Assembly (NCBI RefSeq): GCF_024519155.1
Contig: NZ_JANIFJ010000009.1
Coordinates: forward strand, 1-64,000
Source of the DNA: Mangrovibrevibacter kandeliae
GTDB taxonomy: Bacteria; Pseudomonadota; Alphaproteobacteria; Rhizobiales; Rhizobiaceae
Direction: 5' to 3'
Length of the DNA stretch: 64,000 nucleotides
Each line of letters begins with the position of its first letter. The stretch's first letter is position 1. Below the pieces are notes generated by a model. The model ran no database searches. It saw nothing but the letters and a program-made list of their open reading frames with translations, and was not told the DNA's origin. Below, in pieces: positions 32,458 through 41,506 of the stretch. The translations under genes and the position numbers were made by a program.

Positions 32458-33287
32458 TGCGCATCATCCACCTGTCCGACCTGCATTTCGGTCATCACGA
32501 TCCCGTCCTCGCCGAGGGCCTGGCCGCGGACATCGCCAGCCAGGCGCCGGATCTGGTGGTCGTCAGCGGCGACTTCGCGCAGATCGGCAGTCGCCGGGAG
32601 TTTGCCGACGCGCGCGCCTTCCTCGACCAGCTGTCCACGCCGGTGTTCGCCGTGCCGGGCAATCACGACGTCCCGGCACGCAACGTCCTCCGGCGCTTCC
32701 TCGATCCCTACGGCTACTATCGCCGCTTCATCGCGGAGGAGCTCGAGCCCTTCACCGAGATCGACGGCGTCGCCATCGCCGGCATCAACACCGCCCGCCG
32801 TCTGCGGCTCGGGCTGAACTGGGCCCTCGGCTCGATCAACCGCGAGCAGCTCGCCGACCTCAAGCACCGCTTCGCCGCCGCCTCGCCGGACTCGGTGCGT
32901 GTGGTCGTCGCCCACCACCCGCTGCTGCAGCCCGAGACGACGATGGAGCATCCGATGCAGCCGGTGAAGCGGGCCGACCTCGCGCTCCAGACCTTCGCCC
33001 GGCTCGGCGTGCGGCTGGTCCTCAGCGGCCACTTCCACATGAGCTACGTGCGCCGGCACGATCATCCCGGCGAGATCGGCGAGGCGGTGCCGAAGGGTCC
33101 GCGCCACGCGGCGGCCGCACCGATCCTCGTCGCGCAAGCCTCCTCGACGATTTCCACCCGGCTGCGCGGCGAGCCGAACGCCTACAATCTCATCGACATC
33201 GTCGATCGCGTCATCACCGTCACGGTGCGGGAATGGCGCGGCGAGGACGGCTGGACCACGCGGGAAAAGGCGTCCGAGCGGGCCTGA
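32457..33287 (+). CDS. Calcineurin-like metallophosphoesterase
   Basis: A 276-residue phosphoesterase with the full metal-ligand set: SDLHFGH (about 6-12), SGDFAQ (about 38), PGNHDVPA (about 66), HHPLL, and SGHFHMSY (about 188). It belongs to the CpdA/Icc-like group that splits phosphomonoesters or diesters. Coupled by TGATG to the lipid kinase gene, so it may act on the same lipid pathway, though this is inferred. Confidence 0.87.
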   Translation: MRIIHLSDLHFGHHDPVLAEGLAADIASQAPDLVVVSGDFAQIGSRREFADARAFLDQLSTPVFAVPGNHDVPARNVLRRFLDPYGYYRRFIAEELEPFTEIDGVAIAGINTARRLRLGLNWALGSINREQLADLKHRFAAASPDSVRVVVAHHPLLQPETTMEHPMQPVKRADLALQTFARLGVRLVLSGHFHMSYVRRHDHPGEIGEAVPKGPRHAAAAPILVAQASSTISTRLRGEPNAYNLIDIVDRVITVTVREWRGEDGWTTREKASERA

Positions 33288-33370
33288 CGACGGACGCCTC
33301 CACTTTCTCTGGAGTGGAATTTGAGGCTCTGGATGCCGCGCCTCCCTAGCGTGGCACAGGCGTGTTTCGC

Positions 33371-35014
33371 TTACGACAGCGACTGGCCGCTGACGAGGAT
33401 GAAGGCCCAGTAGAGCAGGCCCGAGAGCGCCATTGCGGCAGGCAGGGTCACCACCCAGGCCGAGGCGATGCGCAACACCGTGTCGCGCTGCAGACCCTGC
33501 TTGTTGGCGACGGCCGCTCCCGCAACGCCGGACGACAGGATGTGCGTCGTCGACACCGGCATGCCGCCGAACTCGGCGAGCAGGATCGTCGCCGCCGCGA
33601 CCAGCTCGGCCGAGGCGCCCATGCCATAGGTCAGGTGCTTGCGCCCGATCCGCTCGCCGACGGTGACCACGATGCGCTTCCACCCGACCATGGTGCCGAG
33701 CCCCAGCGCGATGGCGACGACGATCTTCACCCAGAGCGGGATGAAGCGGATGCCGTCCCCGAGCTTGTCGTCGAAGGCCTTCAGCGCGTCCATCTGCTCC
33801 TTGGGCAGCGCGTCCTCGTCGCCGGTCGCGATGTGGAGCCCGTCCATGATCATGTACATGTCGTTGCGCACGTTCTGCGTCTCGGCGGCGGGCACCTTGG
33901 CGACCGAGCCGTAGGACTGGACGCGGCCGGCGACGTCTTGCGTCAGGCGCGCCATCGCGCCCATGCCGTCCGGGGTGATCACCTGGCGGGCCTGCAACGC
34001 CTGCTTCAGCGTGGTGCGCGCTTCGTCCGGCGCCATCGCGTTCCGCCCCTGCGCATAGGCATGCATCACCTCGACCGCCCCGTCCGCGCTCTCGACGAAG
34101 GCGGGTGTTGCGGCGTCCGACACGGAGCGGTTGAGCGCGTAGGCGGTCGGCGCGACGCCGATCAGGATGAGCATGATGAGGCCCATGCCCTTCTGCCCGT
34201 CATTGCCGCCATGCGCGAAGGAGACGGCGGTGCAGGTGAAGATCAGCAGTGCGCGGATGCCGCGTGGCGGCGGCTGGTCGCCCTCCGGCTCCCTGTAGAG
34301 CGTCTCGTTCTTCACGAAGTGGCGCAGCACGAAGAACAGCACGAGCGCCCCGACGAAGCCGACGAGCGGACTGAACAGGAGCGCCGAGAGAACGTCCGTC
34401 GCCTGCCCCCAGTCGACGCCCGACGTGCCGCCGCTGCCGCCCGACAGGAGCTGGTTGGCGAGGCCGACGCCGAGGATCGAGCCGATCAGCGCGTGCGAGG
34501 AGGAGTTCGGGATGCCAACATACCAGGTGGCGAGGTTCCACAGGAGCGCAGCGATCAGGAGCGCGAAGATCATGCCGTAGCCGGCGACCGATCCGACGTT
34601 CAGGATCAACTCCACGGGCAACAGCGTCACGATGGCGTAGGCGACGGCGCCGGACGAGACGATCACACCGACGAAGTTCCAGAAGCCGGACCACACGACG
34701 GCGATCAGCGGGCTCAGCGAGTTGGTGTAGATCACCGTTGCGACCGCATTGGCCGTGTCGTGGAAGCCGTTCACGAACTCGAAGGCGAGCGCGATGATCA
34801 GCGCGATGCCGAGAAACAGGAACGGACCGAAGGCGAGCGGCTCGCCGATGTCCTGGGTCTCGGTGAAGATGTTGTAGCCGGCGAAGGCGAAGGCGCCGAC
34901 CAGCACGACGAAGAACAGGATCCGCAGCCCGGGATGGACCGCGTGGTCGAGGTTGCGCGGCTTCGGCGCAGCTTCGGGCGCGAAGTCCGCGCCGGTGGCG
35001 ATGGTATCGGCCAT
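33371..35014 (-). CDS. Inorganic phosphate transporter, Pit family
   Basis: A 547-residue membrane carrier. The Pit signatures are visible twice: GFHDTANAVATVIYTNSLSP in the first half and GMGASAELVAAATILLAEFGGMPVSTTHILSSGVAG in the second. Between them are SHALIGSILGVGLANQLL, a loop after VKNETLYREPEGD, and a soluble insert of about 130 residues (about 315-440) that makes this a long member. It takes up phosphate (as metal phosphate) by symport. GGAGTG before ATG at 35014. Confidence 0.92.
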   Translation of the reverse strand: MADTIATGADFAPEAAPKPRNLDHAVHPGLRILFFVVLVGAFAFAGYNIFTETQDIGEPLAFGPFLFLGIALIIALAFEFVNGFHDTANAVATVIYTNSLSPLIAVVWSGFWNFVGVIVSSGAVAYAIVTLLPVELILNVGSVAGYGMIFALLIAALLWNLATWYVGIPNSSSHALIGSILGVGLANQLLSGGSGGTSGVDWGQATDVLSALLFSPLVGFVGALVLFFVLRHFVKNETLYREPEGDQPPPRGIRALLIFTCTAVSFAHGGNDGQKGMGLIMLILIGVAPTAYALNRSVSDAATPAFVESADGAVEVMHAYAQGRNAMAPDEARTTLKQALQARQVITPDGMGAMARLTQDVAGRVQSYGSVAKVPAAETQNVRNDMYMIMDGLHIATGDEDALPKEQMDALKAFDDKLGDGIRFIPLWVKIVVAIALGLGTMVGWKRIVVTVGERIGRKHLTYGMGASAELVAAATILLAEFGGMPVSTTHILSSGVAGAAVANKQGLQRDTVLRIASAWVVTLPAAMALSGLLYWAFILVSGQSLS

Positions 35015-35212
35015 GAACGAGCACTCCGAGCACCAACGCGCGCTCCGGCGAGGAGGCGCTTGAGCCTCCCGAGCGCGTGAGATTGCCGTGAGCGGCGGCT
35101 CGGCAAGATGGCGATGATCAGCGGCCGGTACGATCGCAAAGCACGCTCAGAGCGATCGCCTCGTCTGTGAAATTATCATGACGAGGCTGTGCGTATGCCG
35201 CCTCGCCTCCGG

Positions 35213-36451
35213 TCAGACGGCGGCTCTTGCGGCCTCCACGGCAGCGTCGGCGGCGGCGATGCCGGTCCTGTAGGCGCCGTGGGCGGTCGAGAAGTCGTGG
35301 GTCGAGCAGGCTTCGCCGGCAAAGAAGATCCGCCCGTCGACAGGCGCGGCGAGCACCGCCCGCCCCGCCGCCTGGCCGGGTCGAGCGAAGGAGTAGGACC
35401 CGCGCGCATGCGGGTCGCGCGCCCAGGCGGAGGCCGCGAGCGGCCGGATGCGGCGAGCGAAGGCGCTGCCGAACACGTCGCCGAGCTCCTCGCGGGCGAC
35501 GGCGAAGAATCCCGCCTCACCTTCGGCTTCCAGGGCCCGGGCAAAGTCGCCGCCGAAATACGCCTCGATGAGCGGCCGCCCGAAGGGACGCAGGTGATAG
35601 GTGGCCGTCTCGACGCGGTCGGTGCGCCCGAAGGCCCGCGTGTCCGGCTCGAACTCCTGCGCATCCTCCAGCGCGATGAAGAGCTTGTCGGCGACGCCGA
35701 GCGGCAGGCCGGCGGCCGCCTCCACCTTCATCGGCAGAGCCGGATGAAAGAGATCGGGCTCCTCGGCGATGACGGTCGACGGCAGCGTGACGATCACGCG
35801 CTCCGCCTCGACGACGCCGGCCGGCGTCTCCAGCCGCAGCCGCCGGCCCGAATGGTCGATGCGCGTCACCGGGCAGCCGAGCCGGACGTCCAGCCCTTGG
35901 GCATGGGCGGCGATGGTCGTGCCGTAGCCGTCCGCAACGCGCCAGTTGGTGTGGGTGTCGTGATAGGCGTCGAGATCGCGCAGCGAGATCGCCGCGAGCC
36001 GGGCCCCGCTGATATAGGTGTGGATCGCATCGATCAGCGGGTTCATCGGCCCGTCCGGCACGAGCGCCGCTTCGGCCGAAGGGTCGGGCCCCGGCGCCTC
36101 GGCCAATGTCTCCAGCCGCTCGTAGAACGCGCCCATCGCCGCGCCGAGCGCCGTCTGCCGTTCGGCCGGGAAGCCGACCGTCACGGCCGGCCGCTCCCAG
36201 GGTGCGACGCTGCGATCGATGCGCCGCCCTTGCGCGATCGCGATCTCCCGCCAGGGATTCTCCTCGGCCGAATGCAGCCAGCCGCAGCCGAGGTCGAAGG
36301 GCGAACTGGCGAGATCGACCGTCCAGCCGCGCCCGCCGAGGCGGTCGCGCGCCTCCAGCACCAGCGGCTCGATCCCCGCCTCCTGCAGCCGGCGGCCCGC
36401 CGCGATGCCCGCCGCGCCGGCGCCGATGACCACCACCGCCCTCTGTGTCAT
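35213..36451 (-). CDS. Flavin-containing amine oxidase family protein
   Basis: A 412-residue FAD enzyme. The dinucleotide motif VVVIGAGAAGIAAGRRLQEAG is at the N-terminus, followed by LVLEARDRLGGRGWT, the amine-oxidase 'GG' doublet. The end has IFFAGEACSTHDFSTAHGAYRTGIAAA, the second FAD contact. Members oxidise primary or polyamines, or act as related desaturases; the substrate is unknown. ATG at 36451 has AGGAC upstream. Divergent from the ribokinase gene. Confidence 0.87.
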   Translation of the reverse strand: MTQRAVVVIGAGAAGIAAGRRLQEAGIEPLVLEARDRLGGRGWTVDLASSPFDLGCGWLHSAEENPWREIAIAQGRRIDRSVAPWERPAVTVGFPAERQTALGAAMGAFYERLETLAEAPGPDPSAEAALVPDGPMNPLIDAIHTYISGARLAAISLRDLDAYHDTHTNWRVADGYGTTIAAHAQGLDVRLGCPVTRIDHSGRRLRLETPAGVVEAERVIVTLPSTVIAEEPDLFHPALPMKVEAAAGLPLGVADKLFIALEDAQEFEPDTRAFGRTDRVETATYHLRPFGRPLIEAYFGGDFARALEAEGEAGFFAVAREELGDVFGSAFARRIRPLAASAWARDPHARGSYSFARPGQAAGRAVLAAPVDGRIFFAGEACSTHDFSTAHGAYRTGIAAADAAVEAARAAV

Positions 36452-36615
36452 GTCCGTCCTCGCCACCCTGCGTTCGCGCCGCCGAGGCAGCCGCCGAGCG
36501 CGTCTATCTCGCCCTCCGCGTGGCCATGTCGAGCCCCGCGGTGGCGCGTGGGCGGTCGGCCGCCTTGTCGCCATCGTCCACCGCAGCCCATGATGGCACG
36601 CCACGAGGACTGTCC

Positions 36616-37539
36616 ATGACCGCCGACATCGCCGTCATCGGCTCGATCACCACCGATCTCGTCACCTATGGCCGGCGGCGTCCGGCCTCCGGCGAGACGC
36701 TCGCCGCGGACGACTTCGCCATCGGCCAGGGCGGCAAGGGCGCCAACCAGGCGGTGGCGGCCGCGCGGCTCGGCTCGAAGGTGCTGATGCTCGGCCGCGT
36801 CGGCGACGACGCCTTCGGCAGGGCGAACCGGACGGCGCTCGACGCAGCAGGCGTCGACACCCGCCACGTCACCGTCACCCCCGGCTGCTCGTCCGGCGTC
36901 GCCTCGATCTTCGTCGACGCAGAGGGTGAGAACGCGATTTCGATCGTCGCGGGTGCCAACGGGCGCGTGGCGCCGGCCGACATCGACGCCGCGGCGAACG
37001 AACTCGCCCGATGCCGCCTGATCCTGCTGCAGCTGGAGATCCCGCTGGACACCGTGCGCCACGCCCTGGCGTTCGGCCGCAGGCACGCGATCCCGACCAT
37101 CCTCAACCCCGCACCGGCCGTGGATCGCCTCGACCCGGCGCTGATCGCCCTCGCCGACATCGTCGCCCCGAACGAAGGCGAGCTCGCGCTCCTCACCGGC
37201 CTCCCGACCCAGACCGACACGGAGATCGAAGCCGCCGCCCGCCACCTCGTCGAGAGCGGCGCGAAGGTCGTCGTCGTCACGCTCGGCGCGCGCGGCGCGC
37301 TGGAGGTCGGCAGAAACGGAAGCCGGCCGGTCGCGCCCGTCGCCGTCCGCGCCGTCGACACCACCGGCGCCGGCGACGCCTTCATCGGCGCCCTCGCCCA
37401 CTTCCGCATTGCCGGCCTCGATGACACGCAGGCGCTCGCCCGCGCCTGCGCCTACGCGGCGTGTTCGGTCACGCGCCGTGGCGCGCAGAGCGCCTATCCG
37501 ACGCGCGACGACTTCGGGCGTTTCCTTTCGTCGCAATGA
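36616..37539 (+). CDS. rbsK: Ribokinase
   Basis: A 307-residue PfkB kinase. It keeps the ribokinase opening IAVIGSITTDLVTYGRR and the GQGGKGANQAVAAARLG motif (about 37-53), NPAPAVDRLD, NEGELALLTG and the catalytic loop VDTTGAGDAFIGALAHF (about 254-270). It phosphorylates ribose at C5, or a close relative such as deoxyribose. GAGGAC before ATG at 36616. No rbs transporter is adjacent; the sugar ABC operon at 19.3 kb could supply it but this is not shown. Confidence 0.85.
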   Translation: MTADIAVIGSITTDLVTYGRRRPASGETLAADDFAIGQGGKGANQAVAAARLGSKVLMLGRVGDDAFGRANRTALDAAGVDTRHVTVTPGCSSGVASIFVDAEGENAISIVAGANGRVAPADIDAAANELARCRLILLQLEIPLDTVRHALAFGRRHAIPTILNPAPAVDRLDPALIALADIVAPNEGELALLTGLPTQTDTEIEAAARHLVESGAKVVVVTLGARGALEVGRNGSRPVAPVAVRAVDTTGAGDAFIGALAHFRIAGLDDTQALARACAYAACSVTRRGAQSAYPTRDDFGRFLSSQ

Positions 37540-37561
37540 CTTACGATCGTGCGTTCAAGAC

Positions 37562-37590
37562 GCCGTTAACATCAACGCGGCTTTAACGGC
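37562..37590. repeat. Inverted repeat between ribokinase gene and pilus locus
   Basis: GCCGTTAA (37562-37569) and TTAACGGC (37583-37590) form a perfect 8-base dyad with 13 bases between, 23 bases after the ribokinase stop and 110 before the first pilus-locus gene. It could end the ribokinase transcript or be an operator. It does not fit the CtrA pattern TTAA-N7-TTAA. Confidence 0.4.
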
Positions 37591-37699
37591 TGGGTGCGAA
37601 ACTGCTGGACTGTGAGCCGCGCGCCCTGCTCCGGCAGGACCTGCGGCACGCGTGAGAGGGACCCAGTCTCGCGTTCGTCTTCTCACCCGGGGACCGCTT

Positions 37700-38188
37700 A
37701 TGCCGAAGTCACGCATGCTGCTGGCGCTCGCCGGCCTCGTCGCCCTGTCGGGATGCCAGTCGTCCGACACGATCGGTGCTCTCGCCATCGACACCGACAC
37801 CACCGTCGGCTCGGTCAGGACCGGCGACCTCGTCTCCGAAGGCAAGCTGCAATACCGCTCCGGCAACTACGGGAAGTCCTACGCCCTGTTCAAGAAGGCA
37901 GCCGAGGTCTACCCGAAGGAGCCGACGGCCTGGCTCGGCCTTGCCGCCTCCGCCGATCAGCTCGGCCGGTTCGACACCGCCGACACCGCCTACAAGGCGC
38001 TCGGCACGATGATCGGCAACCGGCCCGAATACTACAACAATCTCGGCTATTCGCACATGCTGCGCGGCGATCTCGTCGGCGCACGCGGCTACTTCATGAG
38101 GGCCTTCGACCTCGCGCCGGACAACGTCACCATCGCCAACAACATGCAGCTCTTGCGCAACACCGCCTCCTTCACGGGGCGGAGCTGA
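37700..38188 (+). CDS. TPR lipoprotein, TadD-like
   Basis: A 162-residue lipoprotein: signal peptide with lipobox LSGC (Cys near residue 20), then at least two TPR units (about 57-90 AWLGLAASADQLGRFDTADTAYKAL and 93-126 YYNNLGYSHMLRGDLVGARGYFMRAF), ending in the half repeat IANNMQLLRNT. This is the layout of TadD, which helps Flp pilus assembly in the periplasm. In most Tad loci tadD comes last; here it stands first. ATG at 37700. Confidence 0.78.
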   Translation: MPKSRMLLALAGLVALSGCQSSDTIGALAIDTDTTVGSVRTGDLVSEGKLQYRSGNYGKSYALFKKAAEVYPKEPTAWLGLAASADQLGRFDTADTAYKALGTMIGNRPEYYNNLGYSHMLRGDLVGARGYFMRAFDLAPDNVTIANNMQLLRNTASFTGRS

Positions 38189-38200
38189 GGAGACAGCCGA

Positions 38201-38791
38201 ATGAACGCCAAGCCGATGTGGATGGATGCCGTCGCGGTCTATTCGGCGCCGACGGTGGAGGCGCGGGTCGAGACGCCGAAGGCGCCCGCCGGATCGTTGG
38301 GGCCGCAGATGCTGATGGTGGCGAGCGGCGCGTGCCTCGCCGCCAGCGTCACCGCCGTCGTCATGCTCTTCCTCGCCTGGCGTCCGCTGCACGAACTGCG
38401 CGAGATCGACGGGCGCCTGGCAACCCTTGACGGGATCGAGAAGCGGCTCGGCGACCACGTCACCGGCCAGCTCGACCGCGTCGACACGGGCCTGCGCATC
38501 CGCATCGACCGGATGGACGACCACATCGGCGGCCTGTCGCAGACCCTCGGGGCGCTGCGCAGCTCGGTCGACGACAGCGTCGGCATCCTCCAGGACACCA
38601 GCGCCCGGATGGACGAGTCGCTGTCGGCGGCCATCGTCACCATGGCGGAGGTCGGGCAGCCGGACCCCACGCACACCGCTTCGATCGCCGCGCCCGCAGC
38701 GTCGGACGCCGCGCCGGAACCCGACACCGCCCCCCGCTTCGAGCGCCGGGAGTTGCCGAACGGCTCCGTCGCCTACCGTAAGGTCAGGTAG
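38201..38791 (+). CDS. Membrane-anchored coiled-coil protein of the pilus locus, unknown
   Basis: A 196-residue protein: a 37-residue cytoplasmic head, one membrane span (about 38-60: MVASGACLAASVTAVVMLFL), then a long heptad-rich periplasmic helix (about 65-145: LREIDGRLATLDGIEKRLG, LGALRSSVDDSVGILQDT) and a disordered Ala/Pro tail ending RELPNGSVAYRKVR. No catalytic motif. It starts 12 bases after the TadD-like gene, so the two are co-transcribed. It may organise the pilus machine; I recognise no family. Confidence 0.65.
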   Translation: MNAKPMWMDAVAVYSAPTVEARVETPKAPAGSLGPQMLMVASGACLAASVTAVVMLFLAWRPLHELREIDGRLATLDGIEKRLGDHVTGQLDRVDTGLRIRIDRMDDHIGGLSQTLGALRSSVDDSVGILQDTSARMDESLSAAIVTMAEVGQPDPTHTASIAAPAASDAAPEPDTAPRFERRELPNGSVAYRKVR

Positions 38792-38853
38792 CCGCGGGTA
38801 AAAGCCGAGCATTGACGGGACCTTAACCAAGTTCCGGCAGGTATGGGAGCAAG

Positions 38854-40425
38854 ATGTCGAACCTGTCTCAGGGTTCGACGCGGCCTCCCTGCCGGGATTC
38901 GGGCCGCCAGCCGAGGAATGCGAGCGTGCGATCGATGGGGCAGCGCGAGGCAAACCAGACGAGGCGCCGCCTGCGCGGCGCCCTCGCCGCGGCCGCACTC
39001 ACCCTCCTGCCGGTCCTCTGCGCTCCCGCATTCGCGCAGGAACGCGTCATCGCCCTCGGCAATGCCGCGGTGTCGAACGTCGTGCTGCGGCCGAGCACCA
39101 CCATCACCATCCAGACCGACCATCCCTTCGCCAACCTCGTCGTCGGCGACATGAACATCGCGGACGTGGTGCCGTTGTCGGACCGCGCCTTCTACATCCA
39201 GGGCAAGGCGAACGGCGTCACCAACGTCTCGATCTTCGACGGGGGCGACACCCTGCTCGGGGTGGTGGACACCCGCGTCAGCGTCGACATGAGCGACGTC
39301 GCGGCCGCCATCCGCGCCGCCGTGCCCGGGTCCCAGGTCACCGTGCGCAACCTGAACAACCGCATCCATCTCAGCGGCCTCGTGCGCGATGCGCCGGACG
39401 TCGCACGGGCGATCGAGATCGCCCAGCAGTTCTCCAACGATCCGGTGATCAACGCCCTCTCCGTCTCCAGCTCGCAGCAGGTGTCGCTGGAAGTGCGGGT
39501 GCTGGAAGCCCGCCGGACCGCCGGGCGCGATCTCGGGGTCAACTTCCGCGTCTCCGGCGGCGTGCCGGGCCCTTCCACGATCGGTTCGCGCCTGTCGGTG
39601 AACGTCGACGAGGACTCCGGCCAGCTGGTCTCGACCTACGGCCAGAACGCGCCCCGCAACTCGCAGGGCACGCCCTTCGGCACGCTGGTCGCCCAGGTGC
39701 TGGAGACCGCGGGCTACCGGCTCGACATCATCATCGACGCGCTGGAGAAGAAGGGTCTCGTGCGCCGGCTGGCGCAGCCGAACCTGACGACGGTGAGCGG
39801 CGAGAAGGCCGAGTTCCACGCCGGCGGCGAGGTGCCGATCCAGACCGTGGTCACCGCGTCGAACGGCTCCTCCGGCACCCAGACGGACTATCGCCCCTAC
39901 GGCGTGCGCCTCGACTTCCAGCCGACCGTGCTCGACGGCGACCTGATCAACCTCCGCGTCATGACGGAGGTCAGCGAGATCGACACCGCCGTGACCGTAA
40001 ACGGCAATCCCGGCTTCACCTCGCGCAAGGCACAGACGGTCATCGAGCTGCGCGACGGGCAGAGTTTCGCGATGGCGGGACTGCTGCAGACGGTGAACGC
40101 CAAGACGATCGAGCAGATGCCCTGGCTCGGCAACGTGCCCGTGCTCGGCGCGCTGTTCCGCTCGACGAGCTTCCAGAAGGAGGAGAGCGACCTCGTCGTG
40201 GTGGTGACGCCGCATCTCGTGCGGCCGGCCCGGCCCGGCGAGGAGCTGCACTCGCCGCTCGACGCGACGCGCCCCTCCAACGACGTCGAGCTGTTCGCGC
40301 TGGGCCTGCTCGAGGTCGACAAGGACATGGCGAAGAAAATTCGCACCGGCGCCGGCATCACCGGCCCGTTCGGCCACATTCTCGACCTGGAAGGAGCCGG
40401 CCCCTATGCGGTGGTCAAGCCTTAG
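38854..40425 (+). CDS. cpaC: Pilus secretin CpaC/RcpA
   Basis: The outer-membrane channel of the Tad pilus, 523 residues. A signal peptide ends at APAFA (about residue 60 from the first ATG). Then come an N0-like region (VLRPSTTITIQTDHPFANLVVGDMNIADVVPLSDRAFYIQGKANGVTNVSI, in the family), a BON-like repeat (DVAAAIRAAVPGSQVTVRN) and the secretin core with VRRLAQPNLTTVSGEKAEFHAGGEVPI and VPVLGALFRSTSFQKEESDLVVVVTPHLV. ATG at 38854 has GGAG; a later ATG at 38935 would give a more usual signal length. The last 20 bases overlap the next gene. Confidence 0.92.
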   Translation: MSNLSQGSTRPPCRDSGRQPRNASVRSMGQREANQTRRRLRGALAAAALTLLPVLCAPAFAQERVIALGNAAVSNVVLRPSTTITIQTDHPFANLVVGDMNIADVVPLSDRAFYIQGKANGVTNVSIFDGGDTLLGVVDTRVSVDMSDVAAAIRAAVPGSQVTVRNLNNRIHLSGLVRDAPDVARAIEIAQQFSNDPVINALSVSSSQQVSLEVRVLEARRTAGRDLGVNFRVSGGVPGPSTIGSRLSVNVDEDSGQLVSTYGQNAPRNSQGTPFGTLVAQVLETAGYRLDIIIDALEKKGLVRRLAQPNLTTVSGEKAEFHAGGEVPIQTVVTASNGSSGTQTDYRPYGVRLDFQPTVLDGDLINLRVMTEVSEIDTAVTVNGNPGFTSRKAQTVIELRDGQSFAMAGLLQTVNAKTIEQMPWLGNVPVLGALFRSTSFQKEESDLVVVVTPHLVRPARPGEELHSPLDATRPSNDVELFALGLLEVDKDMAKKIRTGAGITGPFGHILDLEGAGPYAVVKP

Positions 40426-40684
40426 CTTCGCCGTCCTCGCGTCCGGGCTGCTGACGGGTTGTTCGGACTACATGAGCGAGCGCGACAGCATCGCGCTGTC
40501 GGCGGGCGACGCCCCTGCGGCCAACCTCGCGATCCACACGACGAACGCCTTCCCGCCCTACCGCGACGCCACGACGATCCGCACCGATGGCAAGGTCGCC
40601 GCCCGCGTCTATTCCGGCTACACGGCCGGCAGCGGAAGCGCCGCCCCGGCCGCCGCGGCGGCTGCATCGGCGCCGGACCAGTGA
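40406..40684 (+). CDS. Small lipoprotein in the Tad locus
   Basis: A 92-residue lipoprotein starting inside the end of cpaC. Lipobox LLTGC is at residues 15-19, followed by DYMSERDSIALSAGDAPAANLAIHT and an Ala/Gly-rich tail. As I recall, rhizobial pilus loci often carry a small lipoprotein with a DYxSRRDxIxLxxGDAVAxN-type start, which this resembles. It occupies the place of CpaD, but is much shorter than usual CpaD proteins (about 230 residues). Function unknown. Confidence 0.65.
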   Translation: MRWSSLSFAVLASGLLTGCSDYMSERDSIALSAGDAPAANLAIHTTNAFPPYRDATTIRTDGKVAARVYSGYTAGSGSAAPAAAAAASAPDQ

Positions 40685-40697
40685 GGGTGACACGCCG

Positions 40698-41492
40698 ATG
40701 ATGCGCCTCGTCTTCCTCATCGTCGCCCTCTCCGCAGCGGGCCTCGCCATCTGGTTCACGCTGAGCCCCTCGCCCGCTCCGCAGCCGGAGACCGTGGTGG
40801 TGACCGAACCGGCGCCGCCGCCGCCGATGGCCGACGTCCTCGTCGCCTCGGGCGCGCTGGCCGCCGGCACCGCGCTCGGCACGGCGAACCTGCAGTGGAA
40901 GGCCTGGCCGGCCGACTCCGTCCCGGCCGGCTTCATCACGCGCACCAACAAGCCGGAAGCGATGGCCGAGCTGACCGGATCGATCGTGCGCAGTCAGTTC
41001 CAGGACGGCGAGCCGATCCGGGAGGACAAGCTCGCGCCCGTCGGCTCCGGCTTCATGTCGGCGATCCTGCCCGCCGGCATGCGCGCGACGGCGGTCCGCA
41101 TCTCCGCCGAGAACACCGCCGGCGGCTTCGTCCTGCCCAACGACCGGGTGGACGTCGTTCTGACCGAGACCCGCGGGGACGTCGCCACCAGCGGGCCGGT
41201 CAGCCGCACCGTGCTCAGCAACGTGAAGGTGCTCGCCGTCGACCAGACCCAGCACTTCGATCCGGCCAATCCGGAGAAGGTGGTGCTCGGCAAGACGGCG
41301 ACGCTCGAGCTCGACCCGCGCCAGGTCGAGGTGGTCACCGCGGCCGAGGCGGCCGGAAATCTGTCGTTGTCGCTGCGCTCGCTCGCCGACGGTTCCGGGC
41401 CGACTGGAGCGCCCCGCACGGTGCGGGTTCACCGCAACGGCGCCGTCGAGACCGTGACCGTCGGCCGGCACGGCGCGCCTGCGGCCCCGTGA
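40698..41492 (+). CDS. cpaB: Flp pilus assembly protein CpaB/RcpC
   Basis: A 264-residue protein with an N-terminal membrane anchor (LVFLIVALSAAGLAIWFTL), an SAF domain (about 45-110: ADVLVASGALAAGTALGTANLQWKAWP, IVRSQFQDGEPIREDKL) and the RcpC C-terminal region (MRATAVRISAENTAGGFVLPNDRVDVVLT). CpaB stabilises the secretin in the periplasm and may bind peptidoglycan. It usually comes before cpaC; here it follows. ATG at 40698 or 40701. Confidence 0.9.
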   Translation: MMRLVFLIVALSAAGLAIWFTLSPSPAPQPETVVVTEPAPPPPMADVLVASGALAAGTALGTANLQWKAWPADSVPAGFITRTNKPEAMAELTGSIVRSQFQDGEPIREDKLAPVGSGFMSAILPAGMRATAVRISAENTAGGFVLPNDRVDVVLTETRGDVATSGPVSRTVLSNVKVLAVDQTQHFDPANPEKVVLGKTATLELDPRQVEVVTAAEAAGNLSLSLRSLADGSGPTGAPRTVRVHRNGAVETVTVGRHGAPAAP

Positions 41493-41506
41493 GGGCGGAG
41501 AACGAG

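Noticed and set aside
37562-37590. CtrA-binding site upstream of the pilus locus
   Set aside because: The two TTAA cores are 13 bases apart, not 7.
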